Below are positions 21,494 through 32,434 of a stretch of DNA of 64,000 bases, piece after piece; the stretch's first letter is position 1; each line of letters begins with the position of its first letter. The stretch is from Neofusicoccum parvum (lineage: Eukaryota; Ascomycota; Dothideomycetes; Botryosphaeriales; Botryosphaeriaceae). The translations under genes and the position numbers were made by a program. The notes below the pieces were generated by a model. The model searched no databases, was not told the origin of the DNA, and saw nothing but the letters and a program-made list of their open reading frames with translations. The DNA lies in NCBI GenBank assembly GCA_020912385.1, contig CP087209.1, positions 1,302,001 through 1,366,000 on the forward strand, in the 5' to 3' direction.

Positions 21494-24150
21494 GCTTTCG
21501 GCGGCGCGGGCGGGCTGCTGGGGGGGCGCAATGCTCCGGAAGTGTTAGGAAGCGGCGCTTGATAGTGCTTGGTACTCAGCCGCGGGCGGGAAATTCTGGA
21601 TCGGGTCGCAGTCAGCCTCCTTTGTCGCGGGAAAGCGGCGAGTCGCCCGTGCGGTGCGGCCTGTTGCGTGCGCGGAGCTGGGGTGGTGAATAAGGCATGG
21701 ATGGGGGAGGTGCGAAAGAAGAAGCGCCGCATGTCTGTGGACTGGATGACGGACTGCCTCTAGCGTGGGCAGCCTGCGGAACGTGGGCCCTCCCAACTTA
21801 CCGCTGGCGCGGACTCTCGCTCCGGCCCTGGGCGAAGCAACTGCGAAGCGCTGCGGCGGCTGCTGTGGCGGCGGGCTGCGCGACGAAAATGGCTCTATGC
21901 GCAGAGCAGTGCAATTTGCAGCGCGCCGCTGACTGTCTGCAGCGCACGTCCGCTGAGGCTGGCGGCCGCGATATATTAGCAAACGTCAGCTGCGCAGGGA
22001 GCTGATCGTTCCGCGCGCGGCTGAGCAGCACAAAGCGCCCCAGGCCCGGCCGCGGCCAGCAGTCAAGCTCTCCGTTTCATGCTTAGTTCCCGTCTCAGGT
22101 CAGCCTGCACGCACCGAACCCGCCGCCCTGCTGCCTTGTTTCCTGCGCCGCCGCCCGCGAGCCCATTGGGCTGCGCCTGCTCAGTCACGCCCAACACCAG
22201 CGGCCTGCCCGCGCGACACCGCCGCAGCCCACGCGCCGTCACTGGCCCGCGCGCCCACCGTCGGCCGCCGGAGATCACCAATCAGCCCTCGCCTCTCCAG
22301 AACTCCCAGGCGCGCCCGCCTCAGCGCGACGCACCGCGTATTCGGGAATCGTGGAAGGACCGCCGGCGCGACCCCGCGAGCCGCCGTTGCTGCCGCCTGC
22401 GACAGCGACAGGTGTCGTGGGGCTGTGTACCTGCAGCCGAGCACCAACACGAATGCGACAGTCCACCTCGAAGTGCTGCGCAGGCTGGCCACTGACTCTG
22501 CATATTGGCGGCCAAGCTTGCCGACTCATCCAATATCCCAGACCACAGAAAATTCTTATTGGCAAAATATCGGATCAAGAGCGAAGCTGCAATAATAGGA
22601 GGTGTATGCACCGCTGCATTAAGGGGCTCCCCAGTCAACACCACGACGAGGCACAGAGCCAACGCTTCCGAACATCCGCGTCGGCGCCACTCGACAAGGC
22701 AGTTCAGGCACCCGGCGCCTTGCGCCACCCTAATCCATATCTCACATGCCCATCCCGATCTGCACCCGTCCCGCGTTCGGCAGCCGTTGTAACAAAACTG
22801 GGCCTCGCTCCACTGCCACGTCCGCCGCCGGCAATGAGTCTCCGCCGGCTATGGTGTCATCTCAATATGTGTTCTTGTACTCCGCCACACAGGGTACCTC
22901 CGCTTAGATCAGGAAACAAAGCTCTTGCTCCCTGTTTTTAGCTGGTTGCCCGTCATCATTTACTATCCTCCTGACCCTGACCATGCTTTCTGGAATTTTC
23001 TTTAGAACTCCCGGGCCGCTGCGATGGCTTTTTATCATCTCTTCCTCTTCTGCTACCTGCTTATCATCATAGCGTGGAGTGTTACGCCATGATTCTTCGA
23101 GTACACATGTCACGCCATGTCGTGCTGATTTTAGTATATGAAGGGGGCAGGTCGTATCATTAGACCATCCTGGTGCTTGCTGTTGCGAAAAGTCCCATGA
23201 TTTGCTCGGCTCACTTGCCTGTAGTCCGCTAGGTAAATGCCTTCTTCAAGCATGATAGGTAATCCTATTTCATCTTTCTTCTTCTAAACAATATCTTGAA
23301 GCCCAAGAATTTTAGGAAGATGACATTACATTACTCCAGCTTCACTGAACCGTGGATGGCCATTTGGGTTCGAGCATACGGAGTAATTCCTAGAGAAAAG
23401 CGGAAGCGATTTGAAGTCTGTCACTTCGAGAGACCCTCACGAAACAAGAATCAGAACTTGAGTAGGAAATTCAGGTTTTTATCTGCATGCGAGGCTGGCG
23501 CTTTGTACGCGCTGTCCACTGTCGTGCTCCGAAAGCAGCCTGCTTGTGCGCGGGCAACCCTATTACAAACCGAGCATTCCGATTCCGCTAGCGATTTACC
23601 AACCCTTGAGATTTAGACCTCATACGAGTTGCGAGGCATTCCTATGTTCCTCCGGCAGCCGTCTCGCGACTGCTTGACGGTCGTGGGGGAGATGATCGGC
23701 GTAAACGCGCAGGATCACGAATAAGTAACCGCTTTGGCCACGCAGTCACGTGCGGTGTTCTGCACAGTTCCCGAGATCGGGATTTTTGAGATTCTGTAGA
23801 ATAGTTGTGCCTGACTGTGCTGTTGGAGCAATTCGTCATTCTAATTGCTGCCTACACGCGAGAGATCAGGGCATCGCAAGGCAAACGCACTTAATTGCGC
23901 CGGCGCGTGATTTCACGACTAGACGCGACCAAAGCCGCCGACGCGTCGCGCCAGCGCCAGGATCGCTCCGTCCACCACCAGTCCCGCCGCCAGCTCTTCG
24001 GCCATAAACATTCGCGCGCTCTTCGTCCTCACCAACCACCCGGCAACACATCACTCTGCAGCATCCACACCCTCAACAAACTCAAACCTAGCAGCGTCTG
24101 CATATCCGCAACACACCTTTTTTCCTAGACCCATCCTCACTTCCATCAAG
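21494..24150. other. long divergent intergenic region SKT5-ASF1
   Basis: This 2.66-kb space lies between divergent start codons. From 21500 to 22480 the DNA is GC-rich with open but featureless frames, the longest being about 197 codons at 22351-22941. From 22500 to 23850 it is AT-richer with short frames. A 70-codon minus frame at 23113-22904 and a 106-codon plus frame at 23296-23616 have no recognisable content. Long leaders and promoters of both genes are expected here, including an MCB-like site near ASF1. Confidence 0.4.
23941..23946 (+). promoter_or_regulatory. MCB-like ACGCGT element upstream of ASF1
   Basis: A perfect MluI-cell-cycle-box core lies about 205 bases before the ASF1 start, in the context GACGCGTCGCG. 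In yeasts this core binds MBF (Mbp1/Swi6) and drives G1/S transcription of replication and chromatin-assembly genes, ASF1 among them. Function here is inference from motif and neighbour. Confidence 0.45.
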
Positions 24151-25139
24151 ATGTCTGTCGTGTCTTTGCTGAACGTCGACGTCCGCAACAACCCCGCGTC
24201 CTTCACCGCGCCCTACGAGTTCGAGATCACCTTCGAGTGCGTGGAGCAGCTGAAGTCCGGTATGCGCACGCATTGTCTTCTTTGCTACGCCCACTCACTT
24301 ACTTTGTCTCGCAGATTTGGAGTGGAAACTCACCTACGTTGGCTCCGCTACTTCGTACGACAACGTCCTGTCCTGTTCCGCGACGCGACCGCTGACTGGC
24401 GCCTTGTAGTTCCGAGCACGACCAGGAGCTCGACTCACTCCTCGTGGGCCCCATTCCTGTCGGCGTGAACAAGTTCATCTTCGAGGCCGACCCGCCCAAC
24501 CTTGCGCGCATCCCAAACAACGAGATCCTCGGTGTTACGGTCATCCTCCTGACCTGCAGCTATGATGGCAGGGAGTTTGTGCGCGTCGGCTACTACGTCA
24601 ACAATGAGTACACGGACGAGGCCTTGATCGCTGAGCCGCCTGCCAAGCCCGTCATTGAGAAGGTGAGGCGCAACATCCTGGCTGAGAAGCCTAGAGTCAC
24701 GCGCTTCGCCATCAAGTGGTACGTCATGTTTGTGGGAGCCTGGAAGGATTTGGATCCGCTAACGTGTCGCTATAGGGACTCGGAGGAGAGTGCGCCCGCC
24801 GAATTCCCGCCCGACCAGCCCGATGCCGATCTGGCCAACGACGACGAAGACGCCTATGGTGCGGAGGAGGCCGGAGAGGATCTTGAGGAGGAAGAGGTTG
24901 CTAAGGTTGAGGGCGAGGATGAGGAGATGGGCGGCGCTGACGACACCGCCGTCCCGGCCAATGACGATGACGCTGCTTCTGATGCTGGCTCCGAGGACAT
25001 CGAGGGCGAGAGCAGTGAAGAAGAGGACGACGACGAGATGGAGGGCGGCGACGACGACATGGAGATGGACGACGACTCGAAGGCGGCTGGCAATAAGCAA
25101 CACATTGCCGCACAGCACGCCGATGTCATGGTGCACTAG
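24151..25139 (+). CDS. ASF1: histone H3-H4 chaperone Asf1
   Basis: Asf1 carries H3-H4 dimers for nucleosome assembly during replication, transcription and repair, handing them to CAF-1 and HIRA. Four exons, 24151-24259, 24315-24354, 24410-24718 and 24776-25139, encode 273 residues. The second exon is only 40 bases long. The immunoglobulin-like core at residues 1 to about 155 is well conserved: [16 protein letters not shown] at the start, then [17 protein letters not shown], then [19 protein letters not shown], then [23 protein letters not shown] and [16 protein letters not shown]. The remaining 115 or so residues are a strongly acidic Glu/Asp tail, longer than in animals but usual in fungi. 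The start has a clean fungal context (CATCAAGATG) after a pyrimidine-rich leader. An MCB-like site upstream suggests S-phase control. Confidence 0.97.
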
Positions 25140-25716
25140 ATGGCCATTGACATCCACGACGTGGAGCAACCGGCGATTTGGCTACACGTAGCGGCGGCAT
25201 GTATTGGGGATAGAGTAAAAAGGAAGGGTGGATGGCGTGCGCAGTCCTTGCATGGCGCTTTGAGGGTTGACATTGGCATGAAATACCACCACCACGGGAT
25301 ACGAATTAGCACTTGTGATGATAGATTTATGAAGTTTGATGGTAGGAACTCAAGCGACTGGTGACGGTCTGAGACGAGCCATAAACAATTTTGGCGCAGA
25401 ATATACAAAGCACGGGCGGCGGCAAGACTCGCCTGCTAAAGCACGGAGCCTTTTATCTTTCTTCCCATTCTCGCTCGAATAAGTAATACGCCTGCTGAAT
25501 GCTGCGCGACAGACAGACCGTATTTGGTCGGGCTCGCCGTGTTTTCCGGCATGCCGATCAACCGCCTGGGCGACGCGAGGGATGACGTTTCAGGGTCCCC
25601 GCGCTTGCCTTGCGCCCCGCTAAGTGCACCTTGCGGCGGGCTCCAACTGGACTCTCTGCCCAGCGCAACCTTCGCAACCGCGACTTTCCGCTCACCTCGA
25701 TGCTCCGCAGTCCACC
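25140..25716. other. ASF1-SRO7 intergenic region
   Basis: These 577 bases between co-oriented genes hold the ASF1 3' UTR and the SRO7 promoter. No gene is seen. Confidence 0.45.
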
Positions 25717-28700
25717 ATGGCTCATCTCCTGCGCGGAAAGCAGGCAGGCATCCAGAACGACCTCTCTGCCGGCCTCGGGTCCGACCTCTTCCTGATCGAC
25801 GACGTGCGCTGCCCTCCTCTTAGCCGCGTACCTGCATGCCCGACTAACGCCTCGCGCAGATCCGCCGCTATGGCATCAACTCGCAAGTCTCACAGCTCGC
25901 ATACGACCCCATCCAATCACTCCTCGCCGTCGGAACAAAAGACACGCAGTTTGGCCGCGGCCAGATCTACGTCTTCGGCGAAGGCCGCGTGAGCGTCGTG
26001 TTCCAGCTACCCACCAAAGCTTCCGTCCAGACCCTCCAGTTTTGCGCCGACAAGCTCGTCTGCCTGGATTCCAAGCATGACCTTTCCATATTCTCGCTCC
26101 AGACCAAGAAGATGGTCAGGTCATACTCTCCGCCCGGCACCGTGACCGCCCTGCATACCGATCCTTCCGTCGACTATGCAATGCTGGGCATGCAGAATGG
26201 TGAGTCGCGTCGCATGATCTGAGCTATGCAAGTCACTGACCAGACCCCAAGGTGATGTCCTGGCATATGACCTCGATCGAGAGTGCCTTGCGCCCTTTAG
26301 AATACCCTACTTCTGGAAGGAGTACGACACGCGCGCTCGCATCTCGCCTGTCGTCACTCTATCGTTCCACCCTCGAGATATCGGGAAGCTGTTGATCGGA
26401 TACAACGACGGCGCAGTTGTATACTCGTTCAAGCAGAATGCAGCTACGAAATACTTTCACTACCACCTTCCTCAGGGTGCGCCTGGCGGCGACTCCGATC
26501 CGAGCTCAGTCAACATGGCGAGGAGTCCCAGGTTGACACAGGCAGTTTGGCACCCTACTGGAACTTTTATCCTGACTGGACATGAAGACAGCAGTCTTGT
26601 CATATGGGACCCGAAAGATGGCAAGGACCCCAAGGAAAGCCGCATCATCATGGCGAGGACTCTCCAGGACACGAACGTCAACTTGCCGGGTGGCGGTGCT
26701 ACTACGGCTGGTGCCACACCAGGAACTTTTGCCTTGAAGGAACCAATCTTCCGTATCGCTTGGTGTGCCAAAGAAGATCCAGATGACACTGGTATTCTTG
26801 TCGCTGGTGGTGCTCCTACAACGCTACCTACCAAGGGTTTGTCCTTCTTCGAGTTAGGCCGCACGCCTGTCTACCAGACCTCATCCTGGCAAATCCTTGC
26901 CGATCATTTCGAGAACCCCAAGCGGCAGCGTATCTTGCCCACCCCACCCAATGCAGAAGTTGTTGATTTTTGTTTGATACCCCGTACCTCGCCGCATTTT
27001 GCCGGCGCACAAGATCCCATTGCCGTTCTTGCTTTGCTTTCTTCTGGAGAGGTTATTTCGTTGAGCTTCCCTAGCGGTTTGCCCATTACACCAACAAACC
27101 AGCTCCATGTTTCCATGACTTTCGTCCATCCCTTCATCGGCAACTTTGCGCTTGCCCCCATCGAGAGAACAAGATGGTTGGGCATGGTCGAAAACCGTTC
27201 ACACGGGCCACCCATCCTGAGAGGCGGTGTGCCAGCCAAACATCCTCTCAAGCGATTCGAGAACCGCAACATCGTTCAGACCGCACACGCAGACGGTACC
27301 ATAAGGCTATGGGATGCAGGCCATGGCGACGAGATTGAAAATGAGGCTGCACTCCAGGCTGATTGCGCTCGTGCCGTGGGCAGGCACGATGGCGTAGAGG
27401 TCGCAAAGCTGTCCTTGGCTGGTGCCACTGGTGAGCTGGCTGCTGGTCTTCGCAGCGGTGAAGTTGTTGTCTTCCGCTGGGGCACAAACCCAAAGGTCGG
27501 CACAGAGCCAACCCCGCCCGAGCCCAATACACCAAAGGCGCTCACCAACATCACTCCGAGGCGTGATCCTTCTCTCAAGGAAGGGCTGCTACCATTCACC
27601 CTCCTGGATGAGCAGAATGGCCCTGTCACAGCGCTCAAGCTGGCTGATATTGGTTTTGTCGCTGCTGGTTTCGAAGGCGGAAGCCTGGCTGTAATTGACT
27701 TAAGAGGCCCGGCACTCATCTATCAGGCCAGTCTACAGGACTTCATCAAACAGGACAAGCGCTCAAGCTTCCGTAAGAGCAGCACTACCGCCGCACCAAA
27801 GCCGGAGTATCCTACCGCCATTGAGTTCAGTGTAAGTTCTGATCATCCTCTCTTCTTGAGACTTACTGACGTTACTAGGTCATGACTCTTGAGGGAGAAG
27901 AATTCTCCAGTGCTTTGCTCCATGTTGGTACCAACCTTGGCCATCTCGCTACCTTCAAGATGCTGCCCGAAGCCAACGGTCGCTACAAAGCGGAATTTAT
28001 TGGTGCAGTGACGCTTGACGACAGGGTTGTGCGCATCATGCCCATTTCCGCGGATTCTGGCGCACCTGCTCTCGCCTCGCAGCGAGCTTTTGCTGGCCTT
28101 CGTGAGGGTAGCAAGATCAACGGTGTACTTATTGCCGTCACACAATCCGGTGCTCGCATCTTCAAGCCAGCGACAAGCAAAGGAGCACACAAGTCTTGGG
28201 ATGAGTTCCTCTGCGATAACGCCGCAGTCACCCGCTATGAAGACCAAGGCTACGCACTTGTCGGCCTCTTTGGTGATGGCTGCGTTCGTGCATACAGCAT
28301 CCCGGCTCTCAAGGAGATTGGTTCCGCCAATATCTCGCATCTCTTGGATGTCCGCCGCTTTGCGGACGCAACAATCACCCCATCGGGCGACATCCTAGGC
28401 TGGGTTGGGCCGGCAGAGATGGCCCTCATAAATGTCTGGGGCACGGAGCAGAACCTGGTCCACAAGAACGAGGACGCACTCTTCAATCCCAATATGGCTG
28501 TACCAGCTCGTCCCACCATCAGCAACATGCAGTGGATCAGCGGCTCGCAGTACGTCTCACCAGAGGATATTGAGCTGCTCATCAGCGGTCCCGACCGCCC
28601 TCCTTCAAAGCGGGAAATGGAGGCCGCTCGTGCGGACGATCGTCAGCGCTACGAAGACGAGCGTGCGTCCAAGAGGCAGCAGGCTGAGTCTTCAGCAGCT

Positions 28701-28907
28701 GGCGCGGCCCAGGAGGGTGATGAGGGCTACTGGGCGTATTTGCAGCGCCAGATGAACGAGCGCACCGAGAAATTGAATATCATGGGAGACAATATGGAGA
28801 GGCTGCAGGACAACTCGGCGGGCTTTGCGTCAGATGTGCAGAAGTTCGTGGCGAAGCAGAAGAGGGGAATGGTTATGGGGGCGATGAAGAGTAAATTTGG
28901 CTTCTAA
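25717..28907 (+). CDS. SRO7: Sro7/Lgl/tomosyn-family exocytosis regulator
   Basis: Members of this family bind plasma-membrane SNAREs (Sec9) and Rab Sec4 and promote polarised exocytosis. Four exons, 25717-25803, 25860-26199, 26252-27831 and 27879-28907, encode 1011 residues, the normal length. The N terminus MAHLLRGKQAGIQNDLS leads into two seven-bladed WD40-type propellers. Recognisable blades include QAVWHPTGTFILTGHEDSSLVIWDP (about residues 235-260) and VQTAHADGTIRLWDAGHGDE, near residue 490. The Lgl C-terminal region covers about 530-900. The last 50 residues form an amphipathic heptad helix with ERTEKLNIMGDNMERL, which resembles an R-SNARE motif; Arg964 falls where the zero-layer Arg would be. 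All splice sites keep frame, and the third intron has a CTGAC branch. The Sro7 call over general Lgl reflects the fungal context. Confidence 0.92.
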
Positions 28908-29361
28908 GGAATTATATGTTCGAACAGCTTTTTCGAATGGGGTTGAAGCTCGTGGTTGTGCTTTGCAACTTCAGTATTTCCAACAGGACGAACCTCAGCT
29001 TACCTGGTGGTGCTTTTGGCGTCGCGCTCTGAGGTTGAAATAAGATTGATTTGATACAGACCTGCTATTGTTCCTCTTTGTTCTTTGGTCCAGGATACTG
29101 ACTTGGGTGCGCATCCGGGGTCAGTTGGTCTATGCCAGGCCTTGGTTTGGAGATCCGCCCATCATGCTCCCGATTACTTGAATGGCAATTTTGAGTCTTC
29201 AGTAGACTCCCAGGCATCGCTAGTGCAGATATGCATGTTCTTCTCCAACCGTCTACTCATCCGAAATGTTGAAAAATGTCAGGCTTGAGACTTCCTGGTA
29301 TGCTCTTCCAGAAATCCTACCAAGCCCCAATGTAGAATTTTCGAAATGATAACTGCTTCTG
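28908..29361. other. spacer between SRO7 and the kinase remnant
   Basis: No gene is seen. I searched all three plus-strand frames for kinase N-lobe, HRD and DFG motifs that would complete the downstream fragment and found none. Confidence 0.5.
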
Positions 29362-30021
29362 TTGTTGACCAGTGATACAAGTAGGATCTCAGTGATACTA
29401 ATGGTCGGGATGTTCGCCGCTCCAGAGGTTGTAGCTCAGGAGAAACGTGGCTTCAGTACGGATGTCTTCTCCCTGGGCTGTGTTCTCATAGAAGTAATGT
29501 CCTGTTCAAGGGATATACCTGGCTACGAGCAATGGCCGGAGGAGGATGTGCCACGTCTGTCAGCCATACGTGGCTTCTCATACCAAGCCAACATCGACAC
29601 GGTCACATTGTTCCTGGACACAACACGTTTTGCAGGCCTGATATTCGGCTTCACCATTCTACCTGGTTATTACAGAGCGTGCATACGCAGCATGATATCC
29701 ACCGACCCCAAGAATAGGCCAGAAGCTAAAGAAGTTGCCACGGTGATGGCCGCGGTAGATGGTAAATTTCGGAACTGGTATGAATGCGACTGTGAAGATG
29801 TGCCAGCGCCATTTCAGGTGGATGTGAGCGATGGTCATCTTGATGGAGACAGCTCTGACGGGTGTTCTGATGGCGAGCGAGAGGAATTGGACGAGGCAAG
29901 CGAGGGCGGATCCATGACTGAAGAGTCTGGACTGCATCGTCGCGTAATTCTCACGGCAGTGCCCGAGGAAAGCAACAGCGGTGGCAGCTCTGGCGACGAG
30001 GAGGGAGAGCATAAGCCTTGA
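29362..30021 (+). pseudogene. protein kinase C-lobe remnant
   Basis: The frame encodes only the part of a protein kinase after the activation loop. It has FAAPEVV (the APE motif, subdomain VIII), then FSTDVFSLGCVLIEVM (subdomain IX, with Asp and Gly in place), and later ISTDPKNRPEAKEVATVM (subdomain XI Arg). An acidic Ser/Asp/Glu-rich tail of about 80 residues follows. The Gly-rich loop, catalytic Lys, HRD and DFG are absent, both here and in the 450 bases upstream. The stretch just before APE (MVGMFAAPE) also lacks two or three residues of the usual GTxxYxAPE. The first ATG in frame is at 29401. I read it as a truncated, non-catalytic kinase copy. It could still be an expressed pseudokinase fragment, because the remaining frame is open for 220 codons. 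Confidence 0.55.
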
Positions 30022-30657
30022 GCTGACTGAAAGTCTTGTGGGCTGGAGACCTTTGTATCAGTAGCAGATGTTTCAAACGCCCCTGCAAAGGATCGCGTGG
30101 TAAGGCTCTTGGGTTGGAATTGTGAAACACGACGCGATAACTGAGTCCATGTTGAATGGGACGTGTGCAGAGGCCTGCCGAATACGGACTGTCTTTGTAG
30201 AAAAGCAGATGATCTTGTAATGTAGTAAGATTCTTGGCATGGTGTGGAGAGGAGGGCAGGGGAGTTGCCCAATATATCCTCTCACGCTAGCTACAGATGG
30301 GCTGGCATACATGCATATGATTCGCCACAGTTTCCAAGAATCGAGTGCCAACAAGAGGAATGCATGAAGATCCAATCACGCTGCAGACCTCGGAGTCTCT
30401 GCAGCATCTACATGACTCTATCCATATTCCTTGGGGCCGAATGCCGCAGCAATGCGTTAGCGCCGAGCAACAGCAGCCCCACCCCTCGGATCCTGCGAGT
30501 TACTCGGAACGGCAACGCTTGCGAGCTGTGCTGCACTATTTGTACAACACCAGCCCCAGCCTCGCCCTGTCTGCAGCCTTCATCTCTTGGGCCTTTTGAG
30601 CCACATTGCCCCCATTGTGGCCGTCAGAAAGGACCCGTTCCTAACCCCACCGTCACG
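30022..30657. other. intergenic region before the hydrolase
   Basis: Short frames only. The last 200 bases become C-rich and presumably hold the hydrolase promoter and leader. Confidence 0.4.
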
Positions 30658-31892
30658 ATGGCGCACCCAGACATCCGCCTCTCCACCTTTGAACGAGTCC
30701 AGTATCTCTGGCTCGTCCCCATAGTTTGTGCGTCCCACCACTCCAAAGCCACACCCCACCAGCCAGCTAACCCCGCCCCGCAGTGTGCAAAACCATCCTC
30801 TCCACCCTCACCGCCGTCCTCACCACCCGCCGCGTCGCCAACCTCCGCCGCACCTTCGGCTGCTCCTTCCTCCGCCACTGGACCCACACGCTCTCCTTCC
30901 GCCAGGTCTGCGTCTTCGACGTCCCCACCGCCACCACCATCCGCCGCTTCTGCGCCGCCAACAACCTCGCCCACACCACCATCCCGGTCCCCGTCCCGCC
31001 CGCCGCCGACACCGCCTCCGGCTTCCACGCCGCCCCCGTCCCGCCCGCAACCCTGCACCTCATCACGCCGCCGTCCGCCGCATCCTCCTCCCGGCCCGCG
31101 GCGCGCACGCTCCTCTACCTCCACGGCGGCGGCATGGCCCACCCGATCAACGACCAGGGCCAGCTAGCGCTGATGCTGCGCTGCTGCGCGGCGGCCGGCG
31201 CCGCCTCGCTCGCCGTGCTGGAGTACGGGCTCGCGCCCGCGCACCGCTACCCTACGCAGCCGGCGCAGGCGCTGGCCGCGCTGCGCGCGCTGCTGGCCGG
31301 CGGCGACCGCGCGCCCGAGAGCGTCGTCGTGCTGGGCGACTCGGCGGGCGGGACGCTGGCGCTGGCGCTGCTGGCCAGCTTGCGGGAGGGCAGGGGTCCG
31401 CGGGGCGAGGACGTGCGTGCGTGGTTCGCGGAGCGGAGGCGGCTGGCGGCGGTGGTGGCGGTGAGCCCGTGGTGCGGGCTGGGGACCGGCGCCGAGAGCT
31501 ACGGGCGGAATGCTGGGTGGGATTTTTTGAGCGCGGAGGTGATGGGCGGGTTTGTGGAGGCGTGGGGGCCGAGGGTGGGGGAGGTGTATGGGGATATGCT
31601 TGGGGCGGCTGAGCAGGGTGATGGGATGGGGGAGGTGTTTTGGAGGGGGGTTTGTGGCGGGGAGGAGAGGGTGGTGGAGAGGACGCTGGTGACTGTGGGG
31701 ACGAGGGAGGTGTTTTTGGATGATGTGACGGAGATGGCGAGGTTGATGGGGGCCGCGGAGGGAGCGGATGGGCGGGTGAAGTTTGTGAAGTGTGCTGATG
31801 AGGTGCATGTTGGTGCGGTGGTGGATGTGGCGCTGGGGATTGAGGGCGGTGACATGCTCGAGGCCATCCTGACGTTCTTGAAGGGGTTTTGA
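30658..31892 (+). CDS. alpha/beta-hydrolase fold protein (HSL/AFL-like esterase)
   Basis: A carboxylester hydrolase of the alpha/beta-hydrolase-3 (hormone-sensitive-lipase-like) family. Exons 30658-30727 and 30784-31892 encode 392 residues. The intron has a GTGCGT donor, a GCTAAC branch and a CGCAG acceptor. The first 45 residues include a hydrophobic helix (YLWLVPIVLCKTILSTL) that may anchor it to a membrane. The oxyanion motif HGGG is at 137-140 (LLYLHGGGMAHP). The nucleophile elbow GDSAGG places the catalytic Ser at 210. Candidate acid Asp is 336 or 337 (FLDDVTEM) and the candidate base is His365 (DEVHVGA). All triad positions are therefore present. The coding strand is C-rich for the first half and G-rich for the second, unlike the housekeeping genes nearby. 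The substrate is unknown; fungal relatives are often annotated as lipases or esterases. Confidence 0.85.
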
Positions 31893-31978
31893 GAGGCGGC
31901 GATGCAGCGTTTGACCCTCGAATGGGACGCAAAACGGAAAGCAGTGAGCTGAGGCGGAGAGAGGAAGAAAAGACAAAA

Positions 31979-32021
31979 CTGGTGGCCTGCCGCGAGCCTC
32001 GAACTCGCGACAGGCAACCAG
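31979..32021 (-). repeat. 43-base imperfect palindrome, tRNA T-arm-like
   Basis: Arms CTGGT, GCCTG and CGCGAG pair with CTCGCG, CAGGC and ACCAG around a 7-base loop. Sixteen pairs form with two single mismatches. Read on the minus strand one mismatch becomes a G-U pair, so that strand would fold better. The loop region on the minus strand reads GTTCGAGGC, which fits the pol III B-box consensus GWTCRANNC. A further 7-base arm, GGCAGGC at 32032-32038, can also pair with GCCTGCC at 31985-31991. A normal tRNA is excluded because only 23 bases separate the outer arm from the T-like arm. Confidence 0.6.
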
Positions 32022-32069
32022 AAACCATCCCGGCAGGCGATGGGTTTTTACGACTTAACGCTATTTACC

Positions 32070-32097
32070 CACCCGCAGATGACGTAGTCTGCGGGTG
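32070..32097. repeat. perfect 10-bp inverted repeat around TGACGTAG
   Basis: CACCCGCAGA and TCTGCGGGTG flank the 8-base spacer TGACGTAG without a mismatch. The spacer contains TGACGT, a bZIP (ATF/CREB-type) half-site core. It lies 48 bases past the first hairpin. It could be a protein-binding palindrome, an RNA hairpin or part of a small decayed element. Confidence 0.6.
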
Positions 32098-32434
32098 CAT
32101 GCAAGGACTTCAACTGACAGTTTACAAAGCCACTACCTGCGCTGGTGTGTCCGATTCCACTAAACAGCCTCCAATCTACTGGACAAGAGACTCCATCGAA
32201 ACGTGGAAAGGCGGGCCCTCCACCTGATACCAAAGTTTAAGGATATAAGTGACCACATAGCTCTCACAGAGCCAGTGTTGAGACAGGATGGCGCTTCTTC
32301 AGGCCAAACTTGCTTCTGTAAACTTTGATTTGAAGTCCTACTTTCATTGACCTCGCGTCGTAGCCTTATTCAAGCTGCAAGTGACCTCCACACCAACCAG
32401 GTCACCTGCTTCTCTACTTCTCGCAGGGTTCAAG

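Noticed and set aside
22351..22941. 197-codon plus-strand frame in the SKT5-ASF1 spacer
   Set aside because: The composition (Pro, Arg, Cys, His) shifts with local base content. There is no motif, and competing frames are open over the same bases.
31979..32038. A functional tRNA gene
   Set aside because: A T-arm-like hairpin and matching outer 7-base arms are present, but only 23 bases remain for the D-arm, anticodon arm and variable loop together.
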